Assembly (NCBI RefSeq): GCF_019649055.1
Contig: NW_026570230.1
Location: forward strand, 992,001 to 1,056,000
Reading direction: 5' to 3'
Source: Paramacrobiotus metropolitanus
Lineage: Eukaryota > Tardigrada > Eutardigrada > Parachela > Macrobiotidae
Length of the DNA stretch: 64,000 nucleotides
This document shows, piece by piece, positions 24,844 to 36,095 of this stretch (the first letter of the stretch is position 1; each line of letters starts with the position of its first letter). The notes beneath the pieces are model-generated. The model worked only from the letters and a program-made list of their open reading frames with translations. It had not been told where the DNA came from and ran no database searches. The translations under genes were made by a program, and so were the position numbers.

Positions 24844-27800
24844 ATGCGTGCATTCGGCATCCACTTCGTACCGTTATTCGTGCCGCTGGAGCGGCGTCTG
24901 CAAACCTTAGCGGCGGCCTTCCACGTGTGGACATTCTTCTTCATGGGAGTCACCAGCACCCTGCTGCTCTTCTTCCTCCTTTTCACCCCCTTCTGCTTCC
25001 TTCCCATCCTCTACGGGATCTGGTATTGGCTCGACTGGGACCAGAGCTCCCGGGGCGGGCGCGCCCCCAGCGCAAAATTTGACATCCAAACGGCTGGAAA
25101 GCGGCCTGTACACTTAACCCCCACAGGGCCTACTTATGACCATTTGCCCCAGTGCGGAGGCCTCCGAATGGAGGCCTCCTTTTATTCGGTCAAAGGTTAC
25201 AGAAAATGCCCCTCGGAAGGCCTCCACGGGCCATTTGGAGGTGTACGGTTGGGCCTCCCGGGTGCATATAAGGGCCTCTAGACGAGGGTGGTGACAGCCT
25301 ACTACAGCCCAGATTTTGCGTACGGGATAGCTCGCTCGCACTGTTTTTATTGAGATTCACCGTAATAAGGACAATATCATTGTGCTTGTGCCAACAGGAT
25401 TTCCATTTAGTTTGAAATTAAATAAAATTTATAAAGGCAACAAACACCACCACACTCCAGGACTAAACAAGAGGATAATTACCTTATTTAAATTTTCAAA
25501 GCTAAACCAGACATGTCGTTAATAAACAAGAGTTCATTTAATTAAAAATCGAGGCTAGAGTGTCCAATATCCACTCGGAAGATATATGTTTAATAAGCGG
25601 ATTCCGGCTCTGGATGGAGACAGACTTTATCAAACGGCCAAATGGAAATACAATAAATGCACTTGACACTCACTCCGTGCGCACCTGCAACCAAAAATTT
25701 TTCGAATAATTCCCGTGTGTTTAAAATTTTAAGAAGAAATAAAAACGAGATTACGTACAAGCGCTCGACTCAGTATTGGCACTACTACGCTGACAAAATG
25801 ACAAAAATAGCTTACCGCGGAAGGCCGCGTCGGTTTTGGGATCTCGACGGCGTAGCCGACGCTGGACACGCTGTGTAGGCAAGGGCCGCTAGGCCGCCAC
25901 ATGAAAGTCACTGCCTGTCGAGAAAAAATAACCGCTGCAATTTCAAATTTATTAAAATTTTTTTGAAAATAAATTATGATCCAAATACGTACTTAACCAA
26001 CATGATTGACATAAAAATCTATGTTTGCCAAAAACTATAGTAAATAAAATATTAAAACAACCAAATTGATAAATAAACAGATAATTACAGTAATTTCAAC
26101 TAATAATAAGCAGGCAGCAAATATCCTTCAAAGAACTAACAAATAATTAAAATGAATTAATTTTGTACCGGTGTATCTGCTGCTGAGCGAAACAATCTGG
26201 CCGCCGGGAAACCGGATCAGTATGCCCTGGTATTGTAATGTTGTGGCTCGGCGCCGACGGCACTGTCCGATGCGCTCTAATGTCCAACTGGTCCAGCGTC
26301 AACGAGGCCGTTACGTCGCGGGCGCGGTAGTCGTTGCTCACTTACAGACCCACCAGCGTCTCTCCGTCGCAGTGTCGCACTGCCAAATTAATAACAATTA
26401 GGAGAAATTTAACTAAATCGGGTTATTAATGATGGGTACCCAGAAAAATGGAAAAACTATTAATTCAACAACGTATTTGAACACTATACGCAACGTACAC
26501 GGTACACTGCATTTGAATTTTGATAAAAATCTATATTTTTATTAATTACAGTACGCTGTACCTGAGCGTCAGCGATCGATGGGCCTTGAACGCATGCGCC
26601 TCATTAGTGGTGAATGGTTTGAGCGTTGAAGTTCCCGTTGGCCTTGATTTTCCCAAGCATCACAGGGTACGCCTGCAAAATTAATCAGCAACAAAAAATA
26701 AAAATCAAAGGAAAAATCGGAAATATAGGAATTAAGTAAAATCAACGATGACAAACAACCAAACAATCCAACCGAATAATTTATAAACTGCACATGTGCT
26801 TATCATTCATCAACGAAAAGATTCTTTATTCAGTGAAATTGTGAAAATAAAGTCGTACCGTAAACACCGTTGCTGCAGCACTTGGGGACCCATGAAGATC
26901 TGCGACTGACAATGAGGAGTTTTTACTTTTTAGGGTGATCTCGAAATGAGCGCTGGCTAAGCCTGGCCTCCAGAGTCCAGAGTACAAGATTTAGGAATAT
27001 AGTTTCCAAGATTATAGGTTTCGAAGGAGTAAGGACACAAGACGCGAAAGTAGTGAGTAGTGACTGAGTACTGACTAGTCCATCGTCAGTTGCAGTAACC
27101 CACAGGCCATATGTGTTATTATTACTGTTATAACAAGGGATAAGTATCGCTGTATCATGCATGAGCGCAAACATATCAAACAAAGTGATTCAAGCACCAT
27201 CTGCCAACAAGCACAATAGTTAACTATTTGTGGTGTCTTGTAATTGTAATAACTGTTAAATTAGAATAAAAATCGTTTATGATTAATTTTCATCCACAAA
27301 AACAAGGTTCTTATTTGAGCAAACTTGACAAAGTGAAAAAGACAGACTGCAGCAGTGCAGCTCAGCTGCCGTTGCTGGCTATCTCTGCTGTTCACATGCC
27401 AACTGCAGCTCCGCCTCCAAACGCGGGAAAGGGTTATACTGCCGGGTCTGGCAGTGTGGATTTACTCCAATTCTCCAAAATTTAATCATGAAATTAATTT
27501 ACTTACTTAATTGTACGAGTCGTTCGTACAACGTACTCTTTCTCAGAGCGTTTTTTTTGTTACAGTAATTACAAAAAAATTCTTTTTGCATTATACAATA
27601 CTGTTAGAAAAAGGAGGAATAATAATAGTAAGTATAAAATTAGCGCTTGTATCCATGAACAATTGCTAATATCTGTAATAATTATTAATATTAATTGTTG
27701 CTAATTAAATTTGCCATTTATTTAATCATAGTTAATATTATTGATATTGTTTTTCGCATTCTTTATCAATATTTGTTTATTGTTACTTATTTCTCATTTT

Positions 27801-29728
27801 TCAATAATGCAAGCGCTAATAAAATTTAAATAATTATTAAATTGGTAGAAAACTGAAGAAAATACTATACAATATGCGTCATTGTCCAGTTAGTTTTATT
27901 AGGAACTTAGGACAATATTGGCGATGATTGCGCTAGTTGGTAAATTACAAAAATGTATTTATCTAACTAAAACCTAGCAATTATCGTGTGTGTGCAATTC
28001 TGCACTTAAGTTATTAGCTAGCATGATACAATGGCCCAGTAAAGTATGGAATATGGATCATGATTAAATCACACTTGGTTACAATAAACATGGATAATCC
28101 AGCCTTATATAGAAGGCAGTGCCGCAATAGGCACTATGTGGTTTGATAACAGGCCCTAATACCCAATCCGGGATTGCCATCTGGAAGGCACCAGGAACGC
28201 CGCCATGGCACCTTTGGGAGGCCCATAACCAACAGCCATTTTGCTGGCATCCGGCGGCGCCTTCCAGAGGCCTCAAAGTTGGGGGGCTCCCAGATGCCAT
28301 CTTTTTGCCTACTTTATGACCTCCTGAAGGCCATCTTGCACCTTGCCCTTTAGAGGTCAGAGGGTGGTCGTAAATTTTGCACTGGGCCTATCCCTGGATA
28401 CGCCGGCTGGCATTCTGGAAATACTACCGCGACTATTTCCCCGTGAAACTGATCAAAACCACGGAACTGGACCCCCGCTGCCGGTACATTATGGGCTGTC
28501 ATCCCCACGGGATCATGGGATGTGGATTCTGGAGCGCCCTGGCCACGGAGGCGAACGGCTGGGGAACGCTGTTCCCCGGGATCGATCTGCATTTGCTAGG
28601 GATGAAGGTGATTTTTCAGTTTCCACTGTACCGCGAGTACTGTATGGCTTTGGGGCTGTGCGATGTCAGCCGGGAGAGCATTGAGTACTGGATGAGAAAG
28701 GCGCCGGGAACTGCGGTGGGGATTGTGGTCGGAGGGGCGAAAGAGGCCCGCGAGGATGACTACCAAAATGTCAAACTCGTTCTGAAGAATCGAAAAGGTA
28801 CGTAGTTGTTTGCCCAAATACTGGATTTGGTCAAATTACGGCAATGTTTTATACTGCCAGCTTGCGTTTTGTCGTGGAGCTTCCAATATAGACAGCTCCA
28901 CGAATTATGCATTTGCTAAAGCAAATGCATAATTATGTATCTGTACAGTAGCTGTATTGTCGTTGTGGGGAATTCGCTAATAAATGTTGCGATTTGATGT
29001 TGCAGGTTTCGTTAAATTGGCTATTCAGACTGGGTGAGTTTGAGTCATTCGGTAAACTATGCACGCTTTAAATTATTTCGGTACATACTGGGGGTACACA
29101 ACATTCGCACCGAATTATAAAAAAGTTGTTCACTCCCTTCCATGATGATTTAACTAGAATAAATAATGAGTTCGTACACTGCAGGGCTCATCTTGTGCCC
29201 GTGTTTTCATTTGGGGAAAACGACGTGTACCGTCTGTATCACCCCGACGATGGATCCTGGATTGACCGGTTCCAACGCTTTGTGCACGCCAAAACTCGTT
29301 TAGCACCAGTGGTATTCTTTGGCCGTGGATTCTTCAACTACACCATGGGCTTCCTCCCCAAACGTCGTCCTATCACGGTTATCATCGGTGCACCCATTCC
29401 CACCGTGCAGAATCCGCAGCCGACAGAGGTAAAATTAATCCGAATTACAGTACGAGTACCGTATACCGTACTGTAATCGCACGTGTACGCCTTGTTTTTT
29501 CTTAGCGCATGCGGATACCGTGGTAGATACTAGATATCTGTAGTAGATGGTGACAGATACCAACCGCTATTACGAGTACAGATCTTAAGCATTATTTCAA
29601 TTTTTGCCATTTTGTAGGAAGAAATCGACCATGCCCACCGGCGCTACTTGGATGATCTACGCGATCTTTTCGATTCTCATAAAGCAAGTTGCGGCTATCC
29701 CAATGCCCAGCTGTCTTACATTGACTAA
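24844..29728 (+). CDS. DGAT2/MOGAT family acyltransferase
   Basis: Exons: 24844 to about 25071, about 28380-28797, 29006-29033 (28-nt exon), 29185-29428, 29618-29728 (TAA). The last four are joined by GT/AG introns with agreeing phases. Family landmarks: N-terminus FVPLFVPLERRLQTLA, a hydrophobic hairpin (VTSTLLLFFLLFTPFCFLPI), DWDQSSRGGR, YYRDYFPVKLIKTTELDP, the catalytic HPHG in MGCHPHGIMG, VVGGAKEA, SFGENDVY and the C-terminal FDSHKA. Enzymes of this family add an acyl chain to mono- or diacylglycerol in the ER membrane, making storage lipid. The first junction is abnormal: no GT donor or AG acceptor can join exons 1 and 2 in frame (TAA at 28371-28373), and both edges fall in an inverted repeat. 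DGAT2 versus MOGAT cannot be settled by eye. Confidence 0.88.
25066..28386. mobile_element. 3.3-kb segment with 15-bp terminal inverted repeats
   Basis: The left end is CCCAGCGCAAAATTT (25066-25080) and the right end, read on the minus strand, is CCCAGTGCAAAATTT (28386-28372), one mismatch in 15. Read from the third base the ends are CAGCG/CAGTG, which resembles the hAT-type CAGNG start. I see no 8-bp target duplication and no transposase frame. Both ends carry subterminal sequence rich in GGCCTCC (25137-25280 and 28170-28350), including GGAGGCCTCC twice at 25156-25179. The segment coincides with the first intron of the acyltransferase gene and contains tom40-like fragments. A non-autonomous DNA transposon that captured host sequence is inferred. 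Confidence 0.55.
25812..26672 (-). pseudogene. tom40-like pseudogene fragments
   Basis: Three separated minus-strand pieces match successive parts of TOM40, the mitochondrial outer-membrane import channel. Near 26607-26672, after TTGCAG, AYPVMLGKIKANGNFNAQ matches the segment ending in NAQ-x-IH, but a TAA follows IHH. Near 26165-26345, DYRARDVTASLTL matches DYRGSDFTA-x-VTL, and in another frame IRFPGGQIVSLSSRYTG matches the later RRPG..SLAGRYTG segment, so a frameshift lies between. Near 25815-25905, SVSSVGYAVEIPK matches the SFGYQLDLPK region. The pieces keep gene order and are G+C-rich islands in AT-rich sequence, consistent with old exons. The stop and frameshift argue against function. 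Confidence 0.55.
28798..29005. repeat. two hairpins in DGAT2-like intron
   Basis: AATTATGCATTTGC (28903-28916), loop TAAA, then the exact complement (28921-28934): a 14-bp perfect stem. Directly before it, GTGGAGC (28875-28881) pairs with GCTCCAC (28895-28901). Together they resemble a small foldback element inside the intron before the 28-nt exon. Confidence 0.75.
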
Positions 29729-30525
29729 TATAGTGTTTTGGCATGATATGACGGACATCCAACGGGCATCATTTTTCTCATAATTTTTCTCCGTGCACCT
29801 TACTGCGATGTCGGGACTGAGACTTATAAATTTTCTCCGCGGTCGTGGTAAAAACATGTGTTATTTGTACGTACTTTTGCGTTTGCAATGTAAATTTTTG
29901 TGAGTATTACAGTATTGACTCATTGGCTTAAATGCCCACTTTTAGACGGTAGCTGTAGCACCAACGACGTTAATCTTCAAGAATAATTCTCACTTTTTGT
30001 TTCACCTGTTTAATAAATTAATATAAATCAGTTACTATACAACGACGAAACTGGATGCACCAGCACCGCAAAAATTACTTTCATGTTTCAGTTAGCAGCA
30101 ATAAAAAAGCCCTTGCAATTGTATGGTACGTATATCACCAGATAATCACCAAGATCTGTCCAGCCAAAAACAAACAAAAAGCACTTGACCACCCTGCTCA
30201 TCAAGCTAAACATTAGTGATTCCAGGTTAGCCTGTCATTATTATACTAAACAAAAGCAAAAACCAACATAAGCGGAGGAAGAAGCTAAAAAACTGCATTC
30301 TAAGGCTGATCAAATGAAAACAAACCGCAAACCTTCTTCACAATTATTTCGGAGCCTTTCTCCATTTCACATAGACCGTAAGGCGTTTGAACTTTGAGCG
30401 CAAATAATTCATCCGCAGGACTACGTACTGGGATGTCCTCTTCCTCCTGCAAAATGCATGTTGTCCAGCAACGCCAACATTCAGGCTGTGATTCAGCCCA
30501 CTTCCGTGCCTTTTTCATTGCCGGT
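29729..30525. other. convergent intergenic region, no gene seen
   Basis: The 3' flanks of the acyltransferase (plus) and the USP9X-like gene (minus) meet here. An open frame at 30300-30518 on the minus strand lies just beyond the USP9X-like stop and is probably 3' UTR. Confidence 0.5.
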
Positions 30526-33500
30526 TTAAGCAGTAGCTTTGTTCGTTTCTTCTTTCTCGTCGTCTGGTGGACTACCAGCTTGATTATTTATCTTCAATAA
30601 GGCATCCTGCAAATACAATATGCAAAGAACAAAACTGACTCCCACTATACAGTACAGCCCGTAACCGTTAAGCAATTATTTATGAAGAAAACAATAATCT
30701 TATTTAGCAGTGAATTAGCACTTTACTTAAAGACAACACAATTTGAATACGGCCAGCATGGGGTTCGAATTTTTAGAGTGCTGCATTCTCCATATACGTA
30801 CCAGCATCCATAAAAGACGGTCAGTGCTACATTGCACACAAAAATGCGGTAAACTGCCCAATATTACTGGCGAAACAGCTTTACCTCTGGTAAGCTTTCT
30901 ATGATGTTCTCCAGCAAGTCCTTAGCGGAAGCTGTCCGCTCAAACATAAGCCCTTTCCAGGTTTCATCACTGCTAATAATCGGATTATTCAAGCTGTCGC
31001 AATACGTCGAGTAACCACTTTTGATTTCTTGTTGAAGCCATTCGCACATCATGGTTACAGTGAGTTTTATCTATACGTTGGAAACAGAAAAAATTTTAAA
31101 TAAGACAAAAATGCGATTTCCAAATCGCTCGAAAGCATACTTCGCCGTCTAAGGAAGTCCGCCATCCCGCTAAATCGGCAGCTTGCACGGATTCCTGTGG
31201 CGTGTATAGATGGGACAACAAGAAGCGCCATAAAGTTTTGAAGTACAAATAAGCTCGGCGAGGATACAAGCTGCGATGCCGCAACATGATTGATAGAAAT
31301 CCTTCGGAATGTTCTAGTTGAAAAATAGCAAACGAAATGTTAGAATTTCTATAGACAATCGTTTTGTATCAAAATGTGTACTAAAAATGAAATAAATATA
31401 CGAAATAAGTTTGCATCCGATTCAATCGTTTTACAAACATATTATGGTCCTGTCAGAGCCTATATATGCCAACTTCTATCAAAGACCGAAGAAAATACCA
31501 TAGGGCATAGAGCACAAAACATCTGCAGTAAATAGTCACTAAATACAGTATTATTACTTATACACATACTTCAGCTCCGTGGTTTTAACAAATGGCTAGT
31601 ATGCACGTGACGTGACATTCTGTACCGCATTTAAATAAAAATTCTTAATTTCTATAATAGTGTGCAACTGCTGTTGGTATATATGAAACTTACCCATATC
31701 TCGTGCCGTTAAAAATCTATCGACACGCATATTAATGAGCGAATCCTCCAAGCTGATAAATGAAAAACAAAAATCCAATAAGGTAGGCCAGTCTTGAGCC
31801 CTCTGGTCATCCAAAGCGGTCAACAAATTACATAGTATCCGGACGGTGAAGTTGGAATTCTCCCATGACAAAAACTAGATGAAACCCGAGTTATCCGATA
31901 AAAGTATTCGAAGCGTAGCGGAATGGCAGTCAGCATACTAACCTTAATCATTTGGCGCACTTCTTCCATAGCAAGACATTCTTCGACAAACTTTTTCAGA
32001 AAGCCGTCGGTCATATAAGTTTGCTGCACGAGTTCCGGGGAAGCTGTGATCGCATACTCACCATCCATACGGATCGCATATGGATTAGGCAGAGTCTGTA
32101 AATGCAGATACGACCGTAATGTTTTGAAGAAAGGAACCGCCGATTGTCCAGTGTACCTCTATCTTGTTGCCAGAAACGATAAATTTCGAAAAATCAACGG
32201 ATCGCACTAAATGAGCGATAGTTGTATACAGCTTGCTGTTTTCCCCATCGGTATTATTAATATACTTATTCGTTTCGCTGGCAAAGATTCGCAACATGAC
32301 AGGGGTACCCCGTTCTACTGCATTTTTAAAGCAGAGATTTAGTCTGGCCGTTGTGAAAGGAAATGCTGGTGCGGTTTTGGGCACTATAAATATGCGTCCT
32401 AAACGGCCAGACGGCGCTAACGGTTTTGGTTGTTTTTTAACGTTTAAATTTGAATCGTGTTACGTAGTATTACGCGAATGCCCTTTTTGTTATGTTGATG
32501 GCTTTTCTCCCAATAAAGCACACACAACACCAACCTACCTGTTCAGCCGACCCACTAGCTGCTAAATCATGAATCATCCCGAAATACTGATCCAGCTGTC
32601 GTGCATAATAGTCCGTTTCCTGCCATTCCAGCAGATTCATACAGCAAGAAAAGATAAGGTCACCCAAAGAAGTGAGCTCTTGTGAGAATTCATAGCCTAA
32701 AAACAAGAAAAACGGCACCAGTGCAATAGAAACATATCACGATAACAGCAAAAATCACAAGAAAGTTTCAAATCCAATCAAGTTGCAACCATTAGCAGTA
32801 ATACCTTGAAAGTAATGAAGTCTGCTTCACCAATGGGTGTGAACATCAGAACAATCAAACTTACCAGATATATAATTACATGTTTTGTTTAGAATATTAA
32901 GTTGACACTCACCGACATCACGAGCAACTTGTAACGTTGAAGGCGGACACGGACAATCTGCTCGACTGCAAAATATCAAATGTCCAAGCAAACGCTTCAT
33001 GGCACATCTGATGTCTTGGCTGGGACATCAGACGAAGTACTCAAAGATCCTATGTCGTGTTTTCAGCAAGATACGTTCAGTGAAGTGTTGTCGGCCAGCG
33101 AAAGTCACTTTAAGAATTCTCACGAAGCTGTCTGTCAGTTCGCTAACTTCACCGCGCACATCAAAATGCATACGGAACACCACATCAAACAAGATTTTCC
33201 CTGAAAACTGGATAACAGCTACGGCAAATTCGTCAATCTGTGCCGACTTAACACCCGGTTTCGCCGCTAGCTGCTCATCACGGATCGGATCCACAGGTGC
33301 ACTAACTAACTCTGCAGCATTCCGCAAGAATTTCTTGAAGAATTCGAAGTATTCCGGGACAAACTCAGCTCGATTGTAGAGAAAATTTAAGTTTTCCTTC
33401 AGTATTACCGTACGCTGATTTACTGGGATTAAGTGCAACACTCTGGAGCCTGTGACAAAGTTAAATTAATGTAACAAATTGAATACAAGACAGTAAAATG

Positions 33501-35252
33501 ATAAAATGCTGATCGTAGTCAGATAACCGGCACGCATATTTCTGGTTTATTTTACCTATCGAGGTAGAAATAGGAAAACCAGGATGATTGCTCTTCGTCG
33601 GCATACTTTGGCCACAATGCTCGTAGAATAAGATATAAGCACTCCTTGTTTTCAAAGTCGACGAATTTGGATGTCCACCTCCGAAACACTGCTTTTTCAA
33701 CTCCTTATCATCATCTAATGTGCTCTCAGTCACGCTCTCATCAGAGAAAAAATACCACTTCTGCCCGTTTCTGAAAGAGAACTAAGCAGTTCATCTAAAA
33801 ATCTGTAGACAATAGTATATGCTTGGAAGCTTTCTAAAAATATGAAATAAATAATCACGGGGTTCGGGAAAGTATTAACCACGGCCGAACTCGTTAGGCC
33901 GTCACCCACAACAAAAAACCGTTTGAACTGCAGATATGTACATACCGGTCCAAAATATATGAGTAGTATTGACCCCAAGTTGCAGTACCAGAATGGATAA
34001 CAATGCCAACAAGTCTGTAGTTAGTATCGATTATTTGCTGTTGTTTGTCGATTGGAGATTCCGCCAGATGTTTTTCAGTGGAGTATTCATCAGATTCGTC
34101 TCCAGGAATTTCCTCACCTTCGCGTTTGGCTAAACCGGCTGCTGTGTACGGCTCCATGTCAATCTCGCGTGGAAATTCGAAATAGTCATTAAGTTTAATT
34201 GGCTCTTCGCGCTCCCAGTCGTAATCGAATCGCCTCAAGTGGAAAGTCAGGACTGGCGGTAGTTTTTTTATGCAGAACCGCTTTTTTGCCACTACTTTGC
34301 GTTTACATTTTTCACATTCATAAGCATTGACGCCTTCCAAAAGATCTCCTTTTACGTATAGCTCTATGGCATCTTGCAGAGTATGGGAAATTCGGATGTC
34401 AACATACAACGAAGTAAATGGTAGTTCGCGAGAATAACGATGCGGACAATCTCGACAGATTCTCTGATCAGCAAAGATCCCACCAAAAATGCGACTCATG
34501 AATGGCGTCTTTTTTATTGACTTTAGTCCCTCGTCCACGCTGTCCACAACGCAGTTGTAGAAATGCATGGCATCATGCGGTTCTCTCAGGTTTATCGGCT
34601 CATTATCAAGCCGGAAATGTTTCCAGAATTCAGCTGGAGTGTAGAACTTATGCTTGCTATAAGCCAGATGTCTGAAGATCCCCTGCAAATGTTTGATCAA
34701 TCCAGTATTGTATTCCTGCGCAGCTGTTCCCCCTAATGAAGGACTCGATGTATCACATATTCTCTTTGTATCATCCGCACCATACAGAAAGGTCATGTCA
34801 TGGAATGTCAGCACGACATCGCGCAGACTAGGTATCATGAAGAGCTGCTGCAGCACACAGTTCATATAGCCGGTGGCTCCGGCATTTTTTAAGCCGACAA
34901 AACCATGCGGTGCAACCGGCGGACAGTAACTATGCTCCCAACCGATAATGGATGGAGCATCGGCGTAAAACAGTGCCAGTGTTTCGTCCAGGAGTCGAAC
35001 ATTAGTAGCCGAACCCATACACAGTTCGCTAATCAAATCAAATGCTCGAGTGACGCCTGGTGCGTGAGCTGCGTGGCACGTTTGACAACCTTGGTGTGAA
35101 TATTTCAAAAAAGCGAAAGGATCGGAACTGGCATTATCGAGAACGGAACAACCGAGCGCCCTTGTCCGACATCCTTGATCACCGATCGCGGCGGCTTCTG
35201 AACAGGCCTTGACCAGAACTCGTGCAATCGGGAATAAAAAATCATCCAGCCC
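30526..35252 (-). pseudogene. USP9X/fat-facets-like, catalytically dead, nonsense codon
   Basis: Eleven exons: 33946-35252, 33556-33770, 32913-33449, 32539-32696, 32157-32398, 31943-32095, 31694-31874, 31141-31313, 30885-31070, 30526-30606 and upstream 35461-35583. Domain order matches the C-terminal half of USP9X: UCH catalytic domain (GFVGLKNAGAT, HDAMHFYN, CPHRYSRELPFTSL, CEKCKRK, FEFPREIDMEPYT) then helical C-terminus. In the Cys box the nucleophile is Gly (GAT-G-YMN, codon GGC); in the His box GHYYS is GQYYS (CAA). A TGA at 33028-33030 interrupts EYFV-stop-CPS, where the family has EYLLECPS. The 32539/32398 junction is one base off unless an upstream donor is used. The roughly 1500 N-terminal residues of USP9X are missing. 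All other phases agree, so it is young decay, a transcribed pseudoenzyme, or sequence error. Confidence 0.75.
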
Positions 35253-35346
35253 CTAAATTATTTTGAATCATTTGCTGCAACGGTTTTTAATTTTAACACA
35301 CAACATGATACTCAGTTAATATACATTAACTGCGTCGAAGTAATGA

Positions 35347-35446
35347 ACTTATGGAACAATAACTATGGAACACCCGAAAATATGAAAAAAAAGCTTATGG
35401 AACTTAAAAAAACTTATGGAACACCCCAAAATATGAAAAAAAGCTT
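35347..35446. repeat. imperfect tandem duplication, about 50 bp
   Basis: Two copies of a unit containing TATGGAACACCC and AAAATATGAAAAAAA followed by AGCTT lie side by side in the intron between the minus-strand exons at 35461 and 35252. Confidence 0.7.
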
Positions 35447-35460
35447 TAACTGTCGCTTAC

Positions 35461-36095
35461 ATTATTAAGCTCTGGCGATGAATCGGGAGGCTCGATTGAT
35501 TCCACGTGGTGGCAGTGAGATTCCAGTAGAGTATTGCGCTGCTTAAGGGCAGTGTTTTTCCGTTCATCTGCAGGCTGTCCAGTCTAAACATAGGGAGATA
35601 TGAACTTCCCAGAATAATTTTTGTATTGCTAAAAATAATTATATTGATACGACAAGATGATACAAATAATTATTCGTAATCCGTTGCTCGTTGCATATCC
35701 GATTTTAAAGCATCGTCTTGCAGGAACGCAGTCACAGAACTAGGAGTGCCCGATCTCGCAATAATATCGAAAGCTGCAGAATTTTTTGTTGCTGCCAACT
35801 AGTGAAAACGAAGGCCGACAAGCAACAGCAGCGCATTATTATATATAAAACAATACTTACAGAAACATAGTGTCATATGGAATAAAATAGCCAAGAATGC
35901 GAGCATTACCTTGAGAAAATAAGGAACATGTGCGCTTTCCAACAATTCCGGTTGATAAATCCATTGTCTTTCTGCTCTTGACGGTGCATTTCCTGTCGAA
36001 AGTGGGTACTGTCTGGACTCCTGTGGCTGTCTATCTCCTGTCTGGTTTCCTGTCTGGAGCCTTTTTTGTCGGCATGTCGCTAGAAAGCTCCCCAT
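35461..36095 (-). pseudogene. partial ced-6 duplicate fused upstream of USP9X-like exons
   Basis: Exon 35910-35992 (or 35910-36095 using the in-frame ATG at 36095) encodes RQWIYQPELLESAHVPYFLK, the counterpart of ced-6 exon 2 ([19 protein letters not shown]), with the same acceptor phase and a matching donor. Exon 35461-35583 encodes ERKNTALKQRNTLLES, the counterpart of the ced-6 coil exon; bases also agree (shared AAGCAGCGCA and CTACTGGAA against CAACTGGAA), and the flanking intron bases (CTAAACA-AGG) are alike. The PTB core exons between them are absent. All these exons and the following USP9X-like exon start and end in phase 0, so one chimeric transcript could be read in frame. This looks like a truncated segmental duplicate of the gene 27 kb away. 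Confidence 0.65.

Noticed and set aside
25066-28386. U12-type (AT-AC) intron in the acyltransferase gene
   Set aside because: The acceptor side ends in CAC, but neither the ATATCCTT donor nor a matching branch site is present.
32096-32114. A 19-nt intron (GTCGTATCTGCATTTACAG) in the USP9X-like gene
   Set aside because: A donor slightly upstream (GAG-GTACAC at 32156) gives a normal short intron, keeps phase and fits the family alignment better.
33028-33030. TGA read as selenocysteine
   Set aside because: The family has an acidic residue at this position and I saw no supporting downstream element; nonsense change or base error is simpler.
35655-35790. A 44-codon minus-strand frame containing AAFDIIARSGTPSS as the missing ced-6 PTB exon
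   Set aside because: Only four or five residues agree with [12 protein letters not shown] and no splice phase fits.
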